Shown: piece by piece, positions 1-8,603 of the stretch
How positions within the stretch are numbered: position 1 is the stretch's first letter
How the letters are laid out: each line of letters starts with the position of its first letter
Assembly (NCBI RefSeq): GCF_900583165.1
Contig: NZ_UTKY01000034.1
Location: forward strand, 186,001-250,000
DNA length: 64,000 bases
Direction of reading: 5' to 3'
Origin: Pseudomonas viridiflava
Lineage (GTDB): Bacteria; Pseudomonadota; Gammaproteobacteria; Pseudomonadales; Pseudomonadaceae
Translations under genes and position numbers: made by a program
Notes under the pieces: model-generated
Databases searched by the model: none
Told to the model about the DNA's origin: nothing
The model's input: only the letters and a program-made list of their open reading frames with translations

Positions 1-1
1 G

Positions 2-961
2 CTGATCGACCTGGTGCCGCCGCAAGGCATCAAGCTGACCCCGCGTCACTACGCGTACCTGAAGATTTCCGAAGGCTGCAACCACAGCTGCAGCTTCTGC
101 ATCATCCCTTCGATGCGCGGCAAGCTGGTGAGCCGCCCGGTCGGTGATGTGCTGGACGAGGCCCAGCGCCTGGTCAAATCCGGCGTCAAAGAGCTGTTGG
201 TGATCTCGCAAGACACCAGTGCCTACGGCGTTGACGTGAAGTACCGCACCGGTTTCTGGAATGGCGCGCCGGTGAAAACCCGCATGACCGAACTGTGCGA
301 AGCCTTGAGCAGCCTGGGTGTGTGGGTGCGCCTGCACTACGTTTACCCGTACCCGCACGTGGACGAGCTGATCCCGCTGATGGCCGCCGGCAAGATCCTG
401 CCGTACCTGGACATCCCGTTCCAACACGCCAGCCCGAAAGTGCTCAAGGCCATGAAACGCCCGGCCTTCGAAGACAAGACCCTGGCGCGCATCAAGAACT
501 GGCGCGAGATCTGCCCGGAGCTGATCATTCGCTCGACCTTCATCGTCGGCTTCCCCGGCGAAACCGAAGAAGACTTCCAGTACCTGTTGGATTGGCTGAC
601 TGAAGCCCAACTGGACCGCGTAGGTTGCTTCCAGTACTCGCCAGTAGAAGGCGCCCCCGCCAACCTGCTGGACCTGGCCGTGGTGCCGGACGACGTCAAG
701 CAAGACCGTTGGGAGCGTTTCATGGCTCACCAACAGGCCATCAGCTCGGCCCGCCTGCAACTGCGTATCGGCAAGGAAATCGAAGTGCTGATTGACGAAG
801 TCGACGAGCAAGGCGCGGTTGGCCGTTGCTTCTTCGACGCGCCGGAGATCGACGGTAACGTGTTTATCGACGACGCCAGCGGCTTGAAGCCGGGCGATAA
901 AGTCTGGTGCACCGTGACCGACGCTGACGAATACGACTTGTGGGCTGAAAAGCGCGACTAA
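2..961 (+). CDS. rimO: Ribosomal protein S12 methylthiotransferase RimO (5'-truncated by window edge)
   Basis: RimO is a radical-SAM enzyme that adds a methylthio group to the conserved aspartate of ribosomal protein S12. The reading frame is already open at base 2, so the N-terminal UPF0004 domain lies outside the window. The radical-SAM cluster motif CNHSCSFC (CxxxCxxC) is encoded near bases 77-100. It is followed by typical RimO blocks such as the [17 protein letters not shown] segment and [16 protein letters not shown]. The last ~65 residues form the TRAM domain, ending [11 protein letters not shown] rho-independent terminator follows directly. The family assignment is secure; only the start is missing. 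Confidence 0.96.
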   Translation: MIDLVPPQGIKLTPRHYAYLKISEGCNHSCSFCIIPSMRGKLVSRPVGDVLDEAQRLVKSGVKELLVISQDTSAYGVDVKYRTGFWNGAPVKTRMTELCEALSSLGVWVRLHYVYPYPHVDELIPLMAAGKILPYLDIPFQHASPKVLKAMKRPAFEDKTLARIKNWREICPELIIRSTFIVGFPGETEEDFQYLLDWLTEAQLDRVGCFQYSPVEGAPANLLDLAVVPDDVKQDRWERFMAHQQAISSARLQLRIGKEIEVLIDEVDEQGAVGRCFFDAPEIDGNVFIDDASGLKPGDKVWCTVTDADEYDLWAEKRD

Positions 962-980
962 GTCGGTAAAAATCTAAAAA

Positions 981-1014
981 AGCCCTGCCTCTGGTCAAGA
1001 TGCGGGGCTTTTTT
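981..1014 (+). terminator. Rho-independent terminator after rimO
   Basis: An AGCCCTGC / GCGGGGCT stem is followed by a run of T, about 20 bases after the rimO stop codon. Confidence 0.85.
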
Positions 1015-1055
1015 ACGTCTATCGTTTTGCCAATCATCGGCAAAGGGCGGCGGGC

Positions 1056-1526
1056 ATGCGTCAGCATTCGGTTATCCATACACCTAAAATCAGCGACTAC
1101 GCAGAGTTGGCGCGAATTTGGGAGGCATCGGTGCGGGCCACCCATGATTTTCTGCCGGACAGTTACATCGTGTTGCTGAAAGACTTGGTGCTCACGCGTT
1201 ACCTCGATTGCGTGATGCTGATCTGCACCAAAGACGTACGCCAGTGCATCACCGGGTTTGCCGGCGTGGCGGCAGGCAAGGTGGAGATGCTGTTCATCGA
1301 CCCGCAGCACCGGGGCCAGGGGCTCGGCCGGCAGTTGCTGCGTTATGCCATCGAGCACATGAATGCCGATGAGCTGGACGTCAACGAACAGAACCCGCAG
1401 GCCCTGGGTTTCTACTTCAAGCAGGGCTTCGAGGTGATCGGACGTACGGAGCATGATGGCTTGGGCCAGCCTTATCCGTTGCTGCACCTGCGTTTGCGCC
1501 AGCAACAACAAATAAGTAGCGGCTGA
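1056..1526 (+). CDS. GNAT-family N-acetyltransferase (YjaB-like)
   Basis: This 156-residue GNAT acetyltransferase transfers an acetyl group from acetyl-CoA to an unidentified amine. The acetyl-CoA pyrophosphate loop reads HRGQGLGRQLL (Q/RxxGxG/A), preceded by the beta-4 strand VEMLFIDP. The end of the fold is the usual ELDVNEQNPQALGFYFKQGFEVIGR block. Length and motif spacing resemble E. coli YjaB. It stands alone between the rimO terminator and a REP-like hairpin, so context gives no substrate. Confidence 0.85.
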   Translation: MRQHSVIHTPKISDYAELARIWEASVRATHDFLPDSYIVLLKDLVLTRYLDCVMLICTKDVRQCITGFAGVAAGKVEMLFIDPQHRGQGLGRQLLRYAIEHMNADELDVNEQNPQALGFYFKQGFEVIGRTEHDGLGQPYPLLHLRLRQQQQISSG

Positions 1527-1542
1527 CTCAACGCCGGACACC

Positions 1543-1578
1543 TGTGGGAGCGGCGGTGCGAGCAAGCCCGCTCCCACA
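1543..1578. repeat. Single REP-like palindrome
   Basis: An imperfect inverted repeat, TGTGGGAGCGG...CCGCTCCCACA, with the GAGCAAGC core seen in Pseudomonas REP sequences. It lies between two convergent-neutral gene ends. Confidence 0.7.
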
Positions 1579-1683
1579 TTTAGATCCAGTTGAGCCAAAT
1601 AACCTCGCAGTGCTGAAAAGGGTCCGGGATTAACCGGCCCCACACAGGTACAATAGCCGCCCACTTTTGTTACGGCCCTTGTC

Positions 1684-2394
1684 ATGACTGACCCCATACG
1701 CCTCTCCAAACGCCTTATCGAACTGGTCGGTTGCTCCCGTCGGGAGGCTGAGCTGTATATCGAAGGCGGCTGGGTCTCGGTGGACGGTGAAGTGATCGAC
1801 GAGCCGCAGTTCAAGGTCACCACCCAAAAGGTCGAACTCGACCCCGAAGCTAAGGCCACTGTGCCGGAGCCGGTGACCATCCTGCTGCACGCACCCGTCG
1901 GTGTGGATGCGGAAACGGCAATGGCGTCGATCAGCGCCGAGACCCTGTCCGAAGAGCACCGCTTCAGCAAGCGCCCGCTCAAGGGGCACTTCCTGCGCCT
2001 GACCGCCAGCGCCGACCTGCAGGCCAAGGCCAGCGGCCTATTAGTGTTTACCCAGGACTGGAAGATCCTGCGTAAGTTGACCGCCGATGCTGCCAAGATC
2101 GAGCAGGAATATGTCGTTGAGGTCGAAGGCGACATGGTTGCCCACGGCCTCAATCGCCTGAACCATGGCCTGACTTACAAAGGCAAAGAACTGCCGGCGG
2201 TGAAAGCCAGCTGGCAAAACGAAAACCGCCTGCGTTTTGCGATGAAGAACCCGCAGCCTGGCGTGATCGCACTGTTCTGCGAAGCGGTTGGCCTCAAAGT
2301 GATCGCCATCCGTCGCATCCGCATCGGCGGCGTGTCCATCGGCAAGGTGCCGGTGGGCCAATGGCGTTACCTGTCCGGCAAAGAGAAGTTCTAA
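1684..2394 (+). CDS. RsuA/RluF-like pseudouridine synthase homologue with degenerate active site
   Basis: The 236-residue protein has the layout of the RsuA/RluB/E/F family: an N-terminal S4 RNA-binding domain (RLSKRLIELVGCSRREAELYIEGGWV) followed by a synthase-like domain. The expected catalytic block GRLDxxTxGLL is SADLQAKASGLL (around residues 110-120). When the GLL is aligned, the catalytic Asp position is Gln113. The KxYxV lysine is also Gln (QEYVV), and the RQxRRM motif near the C-terminus is replaced by PGVIALF. Known members modify 16S or 23S rRNA. This one may bind RNA without catalysing isomerisation, or use the displaced Asp111. The frame is intact and the S4 domain well preserved, so it is not a pseudogene. 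Family certain, activity doubtful. Confidence 0.8.
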   Translation: MTDPIRLSKRLIELVGCSRREAELYIEGGWVSVDGEVIDEPQFKVTTQKVELDPEAKATVPEPVTILLHAPVGVDAETAMASISAETLSEEHRFSKRPLKGHFLRLTASADLQAKASGLLVFTQDWKILRKLTADAAKIEQEYVVEVEGDMVAHGLNRLNHGLTYKGKELPAVKASWQNENRLRFAMKNPQPGVIALFCEAVGLKVIAIRRIRIGGVSIGKVPVGQWRYLSGKEKF

Positions 2395-2462
2395 GCCGCT
2401 CCCCTTTTCTCGGCACCGCCTGACCTGGCGGCGCCCTCAGTTGAATACCAGGATTGCCCACC

Positions 2463-2924
2463 ATGATTCACAACGACGTACTGCGCAGCGTGCGCTACAT
2501 GCTCGACATCAGCGACAACAAAATGGTCGAGATCGTCAAGCTCGGCGGCATGGACGTGACCAAGGAAGACCTGCTCACCTACCTCAAGAAAGATGAGGAA
2601 GAAGGCTTCGTGTTCTGCCCGGACGACGTCATGGCGCACTTCCTCGACGGCCTGGTGATCTTCAAGCGTGGCAAGGATGAGAGCCGTGCGCCACAACCGA
2701 TCGAAACGCCAGTGACCAACAACATCATCCTCAAGAAGCTGCGCGTGGCCTTCGAATTGAAGGAAGACGACATGCACGCCATCCTCAAGGCCGCTGAATT
2801 CCCGGTATCCAAGCCGGAACTGAGCGCGTTGTTCCGCAAGTTTGGCCACACCAACTACCGTACGTGCGGCGACCAATTGCTGCGTAATTTCCTCAAGGGC
2901 CTGACCCTGCGGGTTCGTACTTAA
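2463..2924 (+). CDS. yehS: DUF1456 family protein YehS
   Basis: A small protein of 153 residues made of two similar halves, each with an I/LxxxLRxAxxL-type helix start (VLRSVRYMLDISDNKMVEIV and ILKKLRVAFELKEDDMHAIL). This duplicated arrangement is typical of DUF1456/YehS, whose function is unknown. I chose the ATG at 2463 over an in-frame TTG at 2454 because an AGGA lies about nine bases before the ATG. It ends three bases before trmO and is probably co-transcribed with it. Confidence 0.88.
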   Translation: MIHNDVLRSVRYMLDISDNKMVEIVKLGGMDVTKEDLLTYLKKDEEEGFVFCPDDVMAHFLDGLVIFKRGKDESRAPQPIETPVTNNIILKKLRVAFELKEDDMHAILKAAEFPVSKPELSALFRKFGHTNYRTCGDQLLRNFLKGLTLRVRT

Positions 2925-2927
2925 GCC

Positions 2928-3623
2928 ATGAGCTACAGCGTCTCACCCGTCGGCTTTGTGCGCTCCTGCTTCAAGGAGAAGTTCGCCATCCCACGCCAAC
3001 CGCAACTGGCGCCTGCCGCCCGTGGCGTGCTGGAACTGGTGGCACCGTTTGACGGCGGCGAGGCGGTGCAGGGTCTGGAGCAGGTCAGCCATGTGTGGCT
3101 GCTGTTTCTGTTTCACCAGGCCCTCGAAGACAAGCCACGTCTGAAAGTGCGCCCGCCGCGCCTGGGCGGCAATACGTCCATGGGTGTGTTTGCCACGCGT
3201 GCAACCCATCGACCCAATGGCATCGGCCAGTCGGTGGTGAAGCTGGACAAGGTGGAGCCCGGCAAGCTGTGGATTTCCGGGATCGATCTGCTCGACGGCA
3301 CGCCAGTGTTGGATATCAAGCCGTATGTGCCGTATGCCGACATTATCGATACCGCGACCAACGACATGGCCAGTGGTGCGCCCGCGCTGATTCCCGTGCA
3401 GTGGCTGAAGACCGCGCTGCATCAGGCACAAAGCCATGCCCAGCGGCTGGATGAGCCGTTGGTGGCGTTGATTGAGCAGTGCTTGGCGCAGGATCCGCGG
3501 CCGGCGTATCAAACGCCTGGGCCGGAGCGAGAGTATGGCGCGCAGTTCTGGGATGTGGATGTGCGGTGGCACTATCCTGAGGCGGGACTGATTTGTGTGC
3601 TGGAAGTGCTTCCAGCTCAGTAA
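2928..3623 (+). CDS. trmO: tRNA (t6A37)-methyltransferase TrmO
   Basis: TrmO (TsaA, YaeB) N6-methylates the t6A37 base of ACY-decoding tRNAs using S-adenosylmethionine. The protein begins with the diagnostic YSVSPVGFVRSCFKEKFAIPRQP and carries the class-VIII AdoMet-binding beta-barrel motifs VSHVWLLFLFHQ and GVFATRATHRPNGIGQSVVKL. The C-terminal half includes the YADIIDTATND block. At 231 residues it has the normal family length. It follows yehS at a three-base spacing and ends in a strong terminator. Confidence 0.93.
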   Translation: MSYSVSPVGFVRSCFKEKFAIPRQPQLAPAARGVLELVAPFDGGEAVQGLEQVSHVWLLFLFHQALEDKPRLKVRPPRLGGNTSMGVFATRATHRPNGIGQSVVKLDKVEPGKLWISGIDLLDGTPVLDIKPYVPYADIIDTATNDMASGAPALIPVQWLKTALHQAQSHAQRLDEPLVALIEQCLAQDPRPAYQTPGPEREYGAQFWDVDVRWHYPEAGLICVLEVLPAQ

Positions 3624-3640
3624 CTCGCACACACGAAAAA

Positions 3641-3677
3641 GCCCGCGCGGCCTGTGAAGGCTGCGCGGGCTTTTTTG
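3641..3677. terminator. Bidirectional-looking terminator after trmO
   Basis: GCCCGCGCGGCC...GGCTGCGCGGGC stem flanked by an A-run and a T-run. It can serve trmO on the plus strand. Confidence 0.85.
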
Positions 3678-3690
3678 CGAATGCATTCTC

Positions 3691-3790
3691 TGTAGGAGCG
3701 AGCTTGCTCGCGAAAAACGCAAACTCACCGCTTTAATCCAGGACGCCAGCGTTATCGTTGACGACCTTCGCGAGCAAGCTCGCTCCTACA
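3691..3790. repeat. Inverted REP pair (AGCTTGCTCGCG type)
   Basis: TGTAGGAGCGAGCTTGCTCGCG at 3691 is mirrored by CGCGAGCAAGCTCGCTCCTACA ending at 3790. The two REPs face each other across a ~55 bp spacer, forming a REPIN-like unit. It lies between trmO and the 3' end of fpr. The core differs from the more numerous GGGGGCTTGCCCCC class seen later in the window. Confidence 0.85.
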
Positions 3791-3802
3791 AGTGACCCGA
3801 GG

Positions 3803-4582
3803 TCACTTCTCGACGAACGCACGCTCGATCAAGTAATCACCCGGCTCACGCATGCGTGGCGAAACTTTCAGGCCGAAGCTGTTCAGCACTTCGCTGGTCT
3901 CGTCGAGCATGCTTGGGCTCCCGCACAGCATGGCGCGGTCGTCCTCGGGGTTGATCGGTGGCAGGCCGATGTCGGTGAACAGCTTGCCGCTGCGCATCAG
4001 GTCGGTCAGGCGACCTTCGTTTTCGAACGGCTCGCGGGTCACGGTTGGGTAGTAGATCAACTTGTCACGCAGGGCCTCGCCGAAGAACTCGTTCTGCGGC
4101 AGGTGCTCGGTGATGAATTCGCGGTAGGCGACTTCGTTGACGTAACGCACGCCGTGGCACAGGATCACTTTTTCAAAGCGCTCGTAGGTTTCCGGGTCCT
4201 GGATCACGCTCATAAACGGCGCGAGGCCAGTACCGGTGCTGAGCAGGTACAGATGTTTGCCAGGCTTCAAATCGTCAAGCACCAGGGTGCCTGTCGGTTT
4301 TTTGCTGATGATGATCTCGTCGCCTTCCTTCAAATGCTGCAATTGGGAAGTCAGCGGGCCATCGGGCACCTTGATGCTGAAGAACTCCAGATGCTCTTCC
4401 CAGTTCGGGCTGGCAATGGAGTAAGCGCGCATGAGCGGGCGGCCGTTGGGCTGTTGCAGGCCGATCATCACGAACTGACCGTTCTCGAAGCGCAGGCCCG
4501 GGTCGCGGGTGCACTTGAAGCTGAACAGAGTGTCGTTCCAGTGATGAACACTGAGGACACGCTCGTGGTTCATGTTGCTCAT
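3803..4582 (-). CDS. fpr: Ferredoxin/flavodoxin-NADP+ reductase
   Basis: This FAD enzyme of 259 residues moves electrons between NADPH and ferredoxin or flavodoxin. The FAD-binding block is RAYSIASPNWEEHLEFFSIKV. The NADPH site includes STGTGLAPFMSVIQDP and the AMLCGSPSMLDE segment, and the C-terminus ends RAFVEK. I start at the ATG at 4582 (MSNMNHERV), which has a consensus AGGAG, rather than a longer GTG-initiated frame. It is transcribed divergently from the LysR gene that follows. In P. putida that regulator, FinR, activates fpr under superoxide stress, and the same control is likely here. Confidence 0.94.
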   Translation of the reverse strand: MSNMNHERVLSVHHWNDTLFSFKCTRDPGLRFENGQFVMIGLQQPNGRPLMRAYSIASPNWEEHLEFFSIKVPDGPLTSQLQHLKEGDEIIISKKPTGTLVLDDLKPGKHLYLLSTGTGLAPFMSVIQDPETYERFEKVILCHGVRYVNEVAYREFITEHLPQNEFFGEALRDKLIYYPTVTREPFENEGRLTDLMRSGKLFTDIGLPPINPEDDRAMLCGSPSMLDETSEVLNSFGLKVSPRMREPGDYLIERAFVEK

Positions 4583-4705
4583 GTACGGGGAACTCCTGGA
4601 AATGGGTCTGCGCAGTATTGAGGCGCGCAATTGCACCGCATTCTAATCGCGGCGACAATATCTGTTAACTGGATTATTAAGATAAGGGTTATCGGTTATA
4701 TCGAT
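4583..4705. promoter_or_regulatory. fpr-finR divergent promoter region
   Basis: The 123-bp region separates divergent fpr and finR. It is locally AT-rich. Directly before the finR start codon it holds the dyad ATCG-GTTATAT-CGAT (4691-4705), a candidate LysR-type (T-N11-A) site. Assignment of the dyad to FinR is inference. Confidence 0.5.
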
Positions 4706-5632
4706 ATGCGATTTACTCTCCGTCAACTGCAAGTCTTCGTCGCCGTCGCCCAGCAGGAAAGCGTCTCCCGCGCTGCTGGCCTTCTGGCCTTATCTCAATC
4801 CGCCGCCAGCACCTCGATCACCGAGCTGGAGCGTCAATCCAGCTGTCAGTTATTCGACCGAGCCGGTAAACGCCTGAGCCTCAATGCCCTGGGTCACCAG
4901 CTTCTACCCCAGGCAGTGGCGCTGCTCGACCAGGCCAAGGAGATCGAGGACCTGCTCAACGGCAAGTCCGGCTTCGGCTCGCTGGCGGTAGGCGCCACGC
5001 TGACCATCGGCAATTATCTGGCCACCCTGCTGATCGGCAGCTTTATGCAACAACATCCCGAGAGCCAGGTGAAGCTGCATGTGCAGAACACTGCGCATAT
5101 CGTGCATCAAGTGGCGCACTACGAAATTGACCTGGGTCTAATCGAGGGCGACTGCAGCCACCCGGACATCGAGGTGCAAACCTGGGTCGAGGATGAGCTG
5201 GTAGTGTTTTGCGCGCCGCAACACCACCTGGCCAAGCGTGGCGTGGCGACCATGGACGAGCTGACCCGTGAAGCGTGGATCCTGCGGGAACAAGGCTCGG
5301 GCACCCGCCTGACGTTTGATCAGGCCATGCGCCATCACCGTAGCGCGCTGAACATTCGCCTGGAGTTGGAACACACCGAGGCCATCAAGCGGGCGGTGGA
5401 ATCAGGATTGGGGATTGGCTGCATTTCGCGGCTGGCACTGCGCGATGCGTTCCGCCGGGGCAGCCTGGTACCGGTAGAAACGCCAGACCTGGACCTGGCG
5501 CGGCAGTTCTACTTCATCTGGCATAAACAGAAGTACCAGACCTCGGCGATGCGCGAGTTTCTGGAGCTGTGCCGCGCTTTTACCGCTGGGGTTCAGCGCA
5601 GCGACGAGATCGTGCTGCCGAGCATCGCCTGA
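4706..5632 (+). CDS. finR: LysR-family regulator FinR (activator of fpr)
   Basis: A LysR-type transcriptional regulator of 308 residues. The N-terminal winged helix reads RFTLRQLQVFVAVAQQESVSRAAGLLALSQSAAS, followed by a periplasmic-binding-like effector domain. I start at the ATG at 4706 because the LysR domain begins at that residue; a longer frame to 4631 adds unrelated sequence. Divergent placement beside fpr matches finR in P. putida and the PA3398/fpr pair of P. aeruginosa. There FinR responds to superoxide generators and controls fpr. Name by context and fold. Confidence 0.87.
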   Translation: MRFTLRQLQVFVAVAQQESVSRAAGLLALSQSAASTSITELERQSSCQLFDRAGKRLSLNALGHQLLPQAVALLDQAKEIEDLLNGKSGFGSLAVGATLTIGNYLATLLIGSFMQQHPESQVKLHVQNTAHIVHQVAHYEIDLGLIEGDCSHPDIEVQTWVEDELVVFCAPQHHLAKRGVATMDELTREAWILREQGSGTRLTFDQAMRHHRSALNIRLELEHTEAIKRAVESGLGIGCISRLALRDAFRRGSLVPVETPDLDLARQFYFIWHKQKYQTSAMREFLELCRAFTAGVQRSDEIVLPSIA

Positions 5633-5635
5633 GGC

Positions 5636-5998
5636 TTAGATCAGGATGACGGCCCACACCAGGGTAATCATCGTCAGCGCCACGAATTGCGCGGCACTGC
5701 CCATGTCCTTGGCGTTCTTGGACAGCGGGTGGCGGTCCAGGGAAATGCGGTCGATGGCTGCTTCCACCGCTGAGTTGAGCAACTCGACGATCAGCGCCAG
5801 CAGGCATACCGCGATCAGCAACGCACGCTCGACCCGGCTGACGTTCAGGAAAAAGCTCACTGGGATCAGGATGACGTTAAGCAGCACCAACTGACGAAAA
5901 GCCGCCTCGCCGGTAAAAGCCGCGCGCAGGCCATCCAGGGAATACCCTCCCGCATTGAAGATACGTTTGATACCGGTTTGACCCTTGAAAGGCGACAT
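5636..5998 (-). CDS. dgkA: Diacylglycerol kinase DgkA
   Basis: A small integral-membrane kinase of 120 residues that phosphorylates diacylglycerol to phosphatidate, recycling lipid from envelope glucan synthesis. Three membrane helices are visible. The signature ELLNSAVEAAIDRI, followed by SKNAKDMGSAAQF, contains the active-site Glu/Asn/Asp residues. I prefer the ATG at 5998; a TTG at 6010 would add four residues. It is downstream of, and on the same strand as, the erdR-type regulator, as in P. aeruginosa (PA3603-PA3604). Its stop lies three bases from the convergent finR stop. Confidence 0.93.
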   Translation of the reverse strand: MSPFKGQTGIKRIFNAGGYSLDGLRAAFTGEAAFRQLVLLNVILIPVSFFLNVSRVERALLIAVCLLALIVELLNSAVEAAIDRISLDRHPLSKNAKDMGSAAQFVALTMITLVWAVILI

Positions 5999-6075
5999 AG
6001 ACGTGGGCAACTGAACTGAAGGAGTGGGGGGAAACTAGATCACGCAAAGTCAAAAAAGCGTGAAGCGGTTTCATC

Positions 6076-6726
6076 TTAGTGCTGCGAAATTGACTCAAGT
6101 TGTTGCAGGAGCAGCGCTGCCTGGGTGCGGGTGCGCACGCCCAGCTTGCGGAAGATCGCCGTCACGTGAGCTTTGATGGTCGCTTCCGACACACTGAGCT
6201 CGTAGGCAATCTGCTTGTTCAGCAAACCTTCGCAGACCATGGTCAATACCCGGAACTGCTGGGGCGTCAGGCTAGCCAGGCCATCACGGGCGGCCTTGGC
6301 TTCATCGGACACATTGATTTCTTCAAACGCCTGCGGCGGCCAGGACACATCGCCATCGAGCACGGTGCGCACGGCTTTCTGAATGTCTTCCATGGCGCTG
6401 GATTTGGGGATGAAGCCACTGGCGCCAAATTCCTTGGAGCGCACCACCACGTCGGCTTCTTCCTGCGCCGAGACCATCACCACGGGGATCTGCGGGTATT
6501 GGCCGCGCAGCAGTACCAGCCCCGAAAAACCGTAGGCACCGGGCATGTTCAGGTCGAGCAGCACGAGATCCCAATCGGATTTTTCGGTGAGACGGGCTTC
6601 CAACTCGGCGATGCTTGCCACTTCGACCAGGCGCACGTCCGGGCCAAGGCCCAGGGTCACTGCTTGATGCAGGGCGCTGCGAAACAGCGGGTGGTCATCG
6701 GCTATCAGGATTTCGTATGTGGCCAT
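6076..6726 (-). CDS. erdR: LuxR-family response regulator ErdR (CrbR-like)
   Basis: A response regulator of 216 residues. The receiver domain has the acidic pair (IADDHPLF), phospho-acceptor Asp in VLLDLNMPG and a Lys in FIPKSS. The C-terminal NarL/LuxR helix-turn-helix reads LTPQQFRVLTMVCEGLLNKQIAYELSVSEATIKAHV. Sequence and the neighbouring dgkA match PA3604 (ErdR). In pseudomonads that regulator acts with the hybrid kinase MxtR/CrbS on acetyl-CoA synthetase and ethanol oxidation genes. No kinase is adjacent, as expected for this orphan. Confidence 0.87.
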   Translation of the reverse strand: MATYEILIADDHPLFRSALHQAVTLGLGPDVRLVEVASIAELEARLTEKSDWDLVLLDLNMPGAYGFSGLVLLRGQYPQIPVVMVSAQEEADVVVRSKEFGASGFIPKSSAMEDIQKAVRTVLDGDVSWPPQAFEEINVSDEAKAARDGLASLTPQQFRVLTMVCEGLLNKQIAYELSVSEATIKAHVTAIFRKLGVRTRTQAALLLQQLESISQH

Positions 6727-6978
6727 TGATTAAATGATCCTGTTTTTTATGGCAGCCCTGATGGGTTCAGGGTTCGCCAGTACACAAGGTGACCGCCAGG
6801 CAGCGATCACCCGTGGGCACGCTCAACGTCAAACGCACTGCAAACGACGTCGAAAATTCACGGTTGCGCCCTAATCGGCGCCCAGCATGCCCAGCGTAGG
6901 CTGGGGGGTCAAGCACTACGCCCGCGGGCATTTTAGCGGCTTACGGGTTTACCGTGCCATCATGCAAACGTCGTCTGG

Positions 6979-7698
6979 TTATACCGTCGGTATGTAGGGC
7001 GCGAGACGGGCATGGACGCTGTCTGTCGGGTCCAGGATTAATTGGAACTTGGCCGCCAAATAATGAGTGCTGAACACGTCGAGGTAGGCGTCCAGCACTT
7101 CGCTGGCGGCGGTATCGTCGGCCAATTCCAGGCACAGGGCGGCGACTTCGGCCGTGCAAAAATGATCATCGCGCTTAGAGCGACGCAGTTTGTAGCGCGA
7201 CAGTTGCTCCGGCGCCAGGCTCAATACCGGCAAGTGCTCCAGATACGGGCTCTTGCGGAACATCTTGCGCGCTTCGCTCCAGGTGCCATCAAGCAGGATA
7301 AACAGTGGGCGCCTACCCTCCTCCACCTGCACCTCGCTCACCACTCGCTCAGGCGCGACAAATTCGCCGGGAAACACGATATAGGGCTGCCATTGCGGGT
7401 CAGCCAACAAGGAGAGCAGGTCGGGGTCCACTTCGGTGCGCGACCAGGCGAACGCACTGGTGTCGTCTATCACATCAGCGATCAACCAGCCGGTGTTGCT
7501 GGGCTTCATGGGCTCGACATCGTGCATTAACAAGCACATGGCGGAGCGAGCCTTAACTTTCGGGCGCCAGGCGCACAGACAGTACTCGGGGATCACTCGG
7601 CAGCCGGCGCAGCGTTCTGCGCGCGAACCCCGATTGAGGAATGGCCTGACGGCACGTGCCAAGCGCTGGGTGCGCAGGCGGGAGACGGCGTGGCTCAT
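6979..7698 (-). CDS. tapT: DTW-domain tRNA-uridine aminocarboxypropyltransferase (TapT/YfiP family)
   Basis: DTW-domain proteins transfer the 3-amino-3-carboxypropyl group from S-adenosylmethionine to a tRNA uridine (acp3U). The N-terminus has a zinc-type cysteine set, RCAGCRVIPEYCLC. The DTW motif is present as LLDGTWSEARKMFRKSPYL, followed by a KLRRSKRDDHFCTAEVAAL block. The start at 7698 (MSHAVSRL) gives 239 residues, the family norm; an upstream extension of 98 residues lacks similarity and was dropped. The 250 bases between this gene and erdR hold no other gene. Confidence 0.85.
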   Translation of the reverse strand: MSHAVSRLRTQRLARAVRPFLNRGSRAERCAGCRVIPEYCLCAWRPKVKARSAMCLLMHDVEPMKPSNTGWLIADVIDDTSAFAWSRTEVDPDLLSLLADPQWQPYIVFPGEFVAPERVVSEVQVEEGRRPLFILLDGTWSEARKMFRKSPYLEHLPVLSLAPEQLSRYKLRRSKRDDHFCTAEVAALCLELADDTAASEVLDAYLDVFSTHYLAAKFQLILDPTDSVHARLAPYIPTV

Positions 7699-7878
7699 CG
7701 CAGGCGCCGTTTGGACGGGTAAATCGACACGGTGAAAACTCGTGGACGGCTTTAAGTGGCCGCAGTTTACCAGCGATACGCCTGGCTGTAGTGGCAAGGG
7801 GTCACCTATAATTGCGCGCCACTGAACGCACGGCCCGGTGGCGGGTCTATGCACCAGTAACCGAATCAGGAGAGTTTC

Positions 7879-8319
7879 ATGCTGCGTTCCATGCTGCGTC
7901 TTGCCGCCCCATCCATCGCCCTTGCGCTGGTAGTGCCCGTGGGCGCCCAGGCGGCCTCGCTGCTGGAGGCCCAAATGAACAGGAAACTGCAAAGCGTCGC
8001 CGCAGAGAGCAACAAAGACCTACCCCGGGAAATCGACGAAAAAACCCTGGAAGTGGCCTACACCGTTGAAGGTATGCAACTGATCGACCACCTGAGCGTC
8101 ATGTCTGATCGCGCCGAGCAGATGCGCGCGAACCCCAAGGCTGTGTATTTCCAGCTGGGTCAAAGTGTGTGTCTGAACAAAGGCTACCGTGAGCTGATGG
8201 CAAAGGGCGCAGTGATGCGTTATGAGATCACTGAGAACAAGACCAACCGTCCGGTCGCTTCGGTGAAATTCGTTGAAGCTGATTGCCCTGCACCAGCTTC
8301 AGCGAAGAAGAAAAAGTAA
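7879..8319 (+). CDS. Small secreted/periplasmic protein with two conserved cysteines
   Basis: A protein of 146 residues starting with a clear signal peptide (MLRSMLRLAAPSIALALVVPVGAQA, cleavage after AQA near residue 26). The mature part has two cysteines, in LGQSVCLNKGYRELM and FVEADCPAP, which could form a disulfide, and a lysine-rich tail (AKKKK). An SD-like GGAGAG precedes the ATG. The layout resembles small exported alpha/beta proteins such as GspS-beta pilotins or PA3611-like proteins, but there is no lipobox and I do not recognise it firmly. Its role is unknown. Confidence 0.7.
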   Translation: MLRSMLRLAAPSIALALVVPVGAQAASLLEAQMNRKLQSVAAESNKDLPREIDEKTLEVAYTVEGMQLIDHLSVMSDRAEQMRANPKAVYFQLGQSVCLNKGYRELMAKGAVMRYEITENKTNRPVASVKFVEADCPAPASAKKKK

Positions 8320-8603
8320 CGGCTTAAACCTCGCGCACTACCGTCCGGTGGTGCGCCCCTCCTTCGCGTTACCCTCCTCTAAAGCGACTAAACTCCAGCT
8401 CAACAAGTGGTTGCCAGACATGGGTTTTCCAGCCCATGATCAGGTCATCCCGACCTTTCACTTACAGCGCTTCCCACGCTGTTCTGTCATATTTTCAGGG
8501 CAAAAGAAGGTTGCCCCCTGCGGCAAGCAGCGACACATGCAGTGTCGTAGCCTCCGGCGAATGGCTCGTCGGCCACCCGGGCCCTGCAAGAAGGAGACGT
8601 TGA

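Noticed and set aside
864..2153. Long minus-strand open frame over rimO, the GNAT gene and the RluF-like gene
   Set aside because: It runs across three well-supported plus-strand genes and a terminator, and its Arg/Ser-rich product has no recognisable domain; it is a frame shadow of GC-rich coding DNA.
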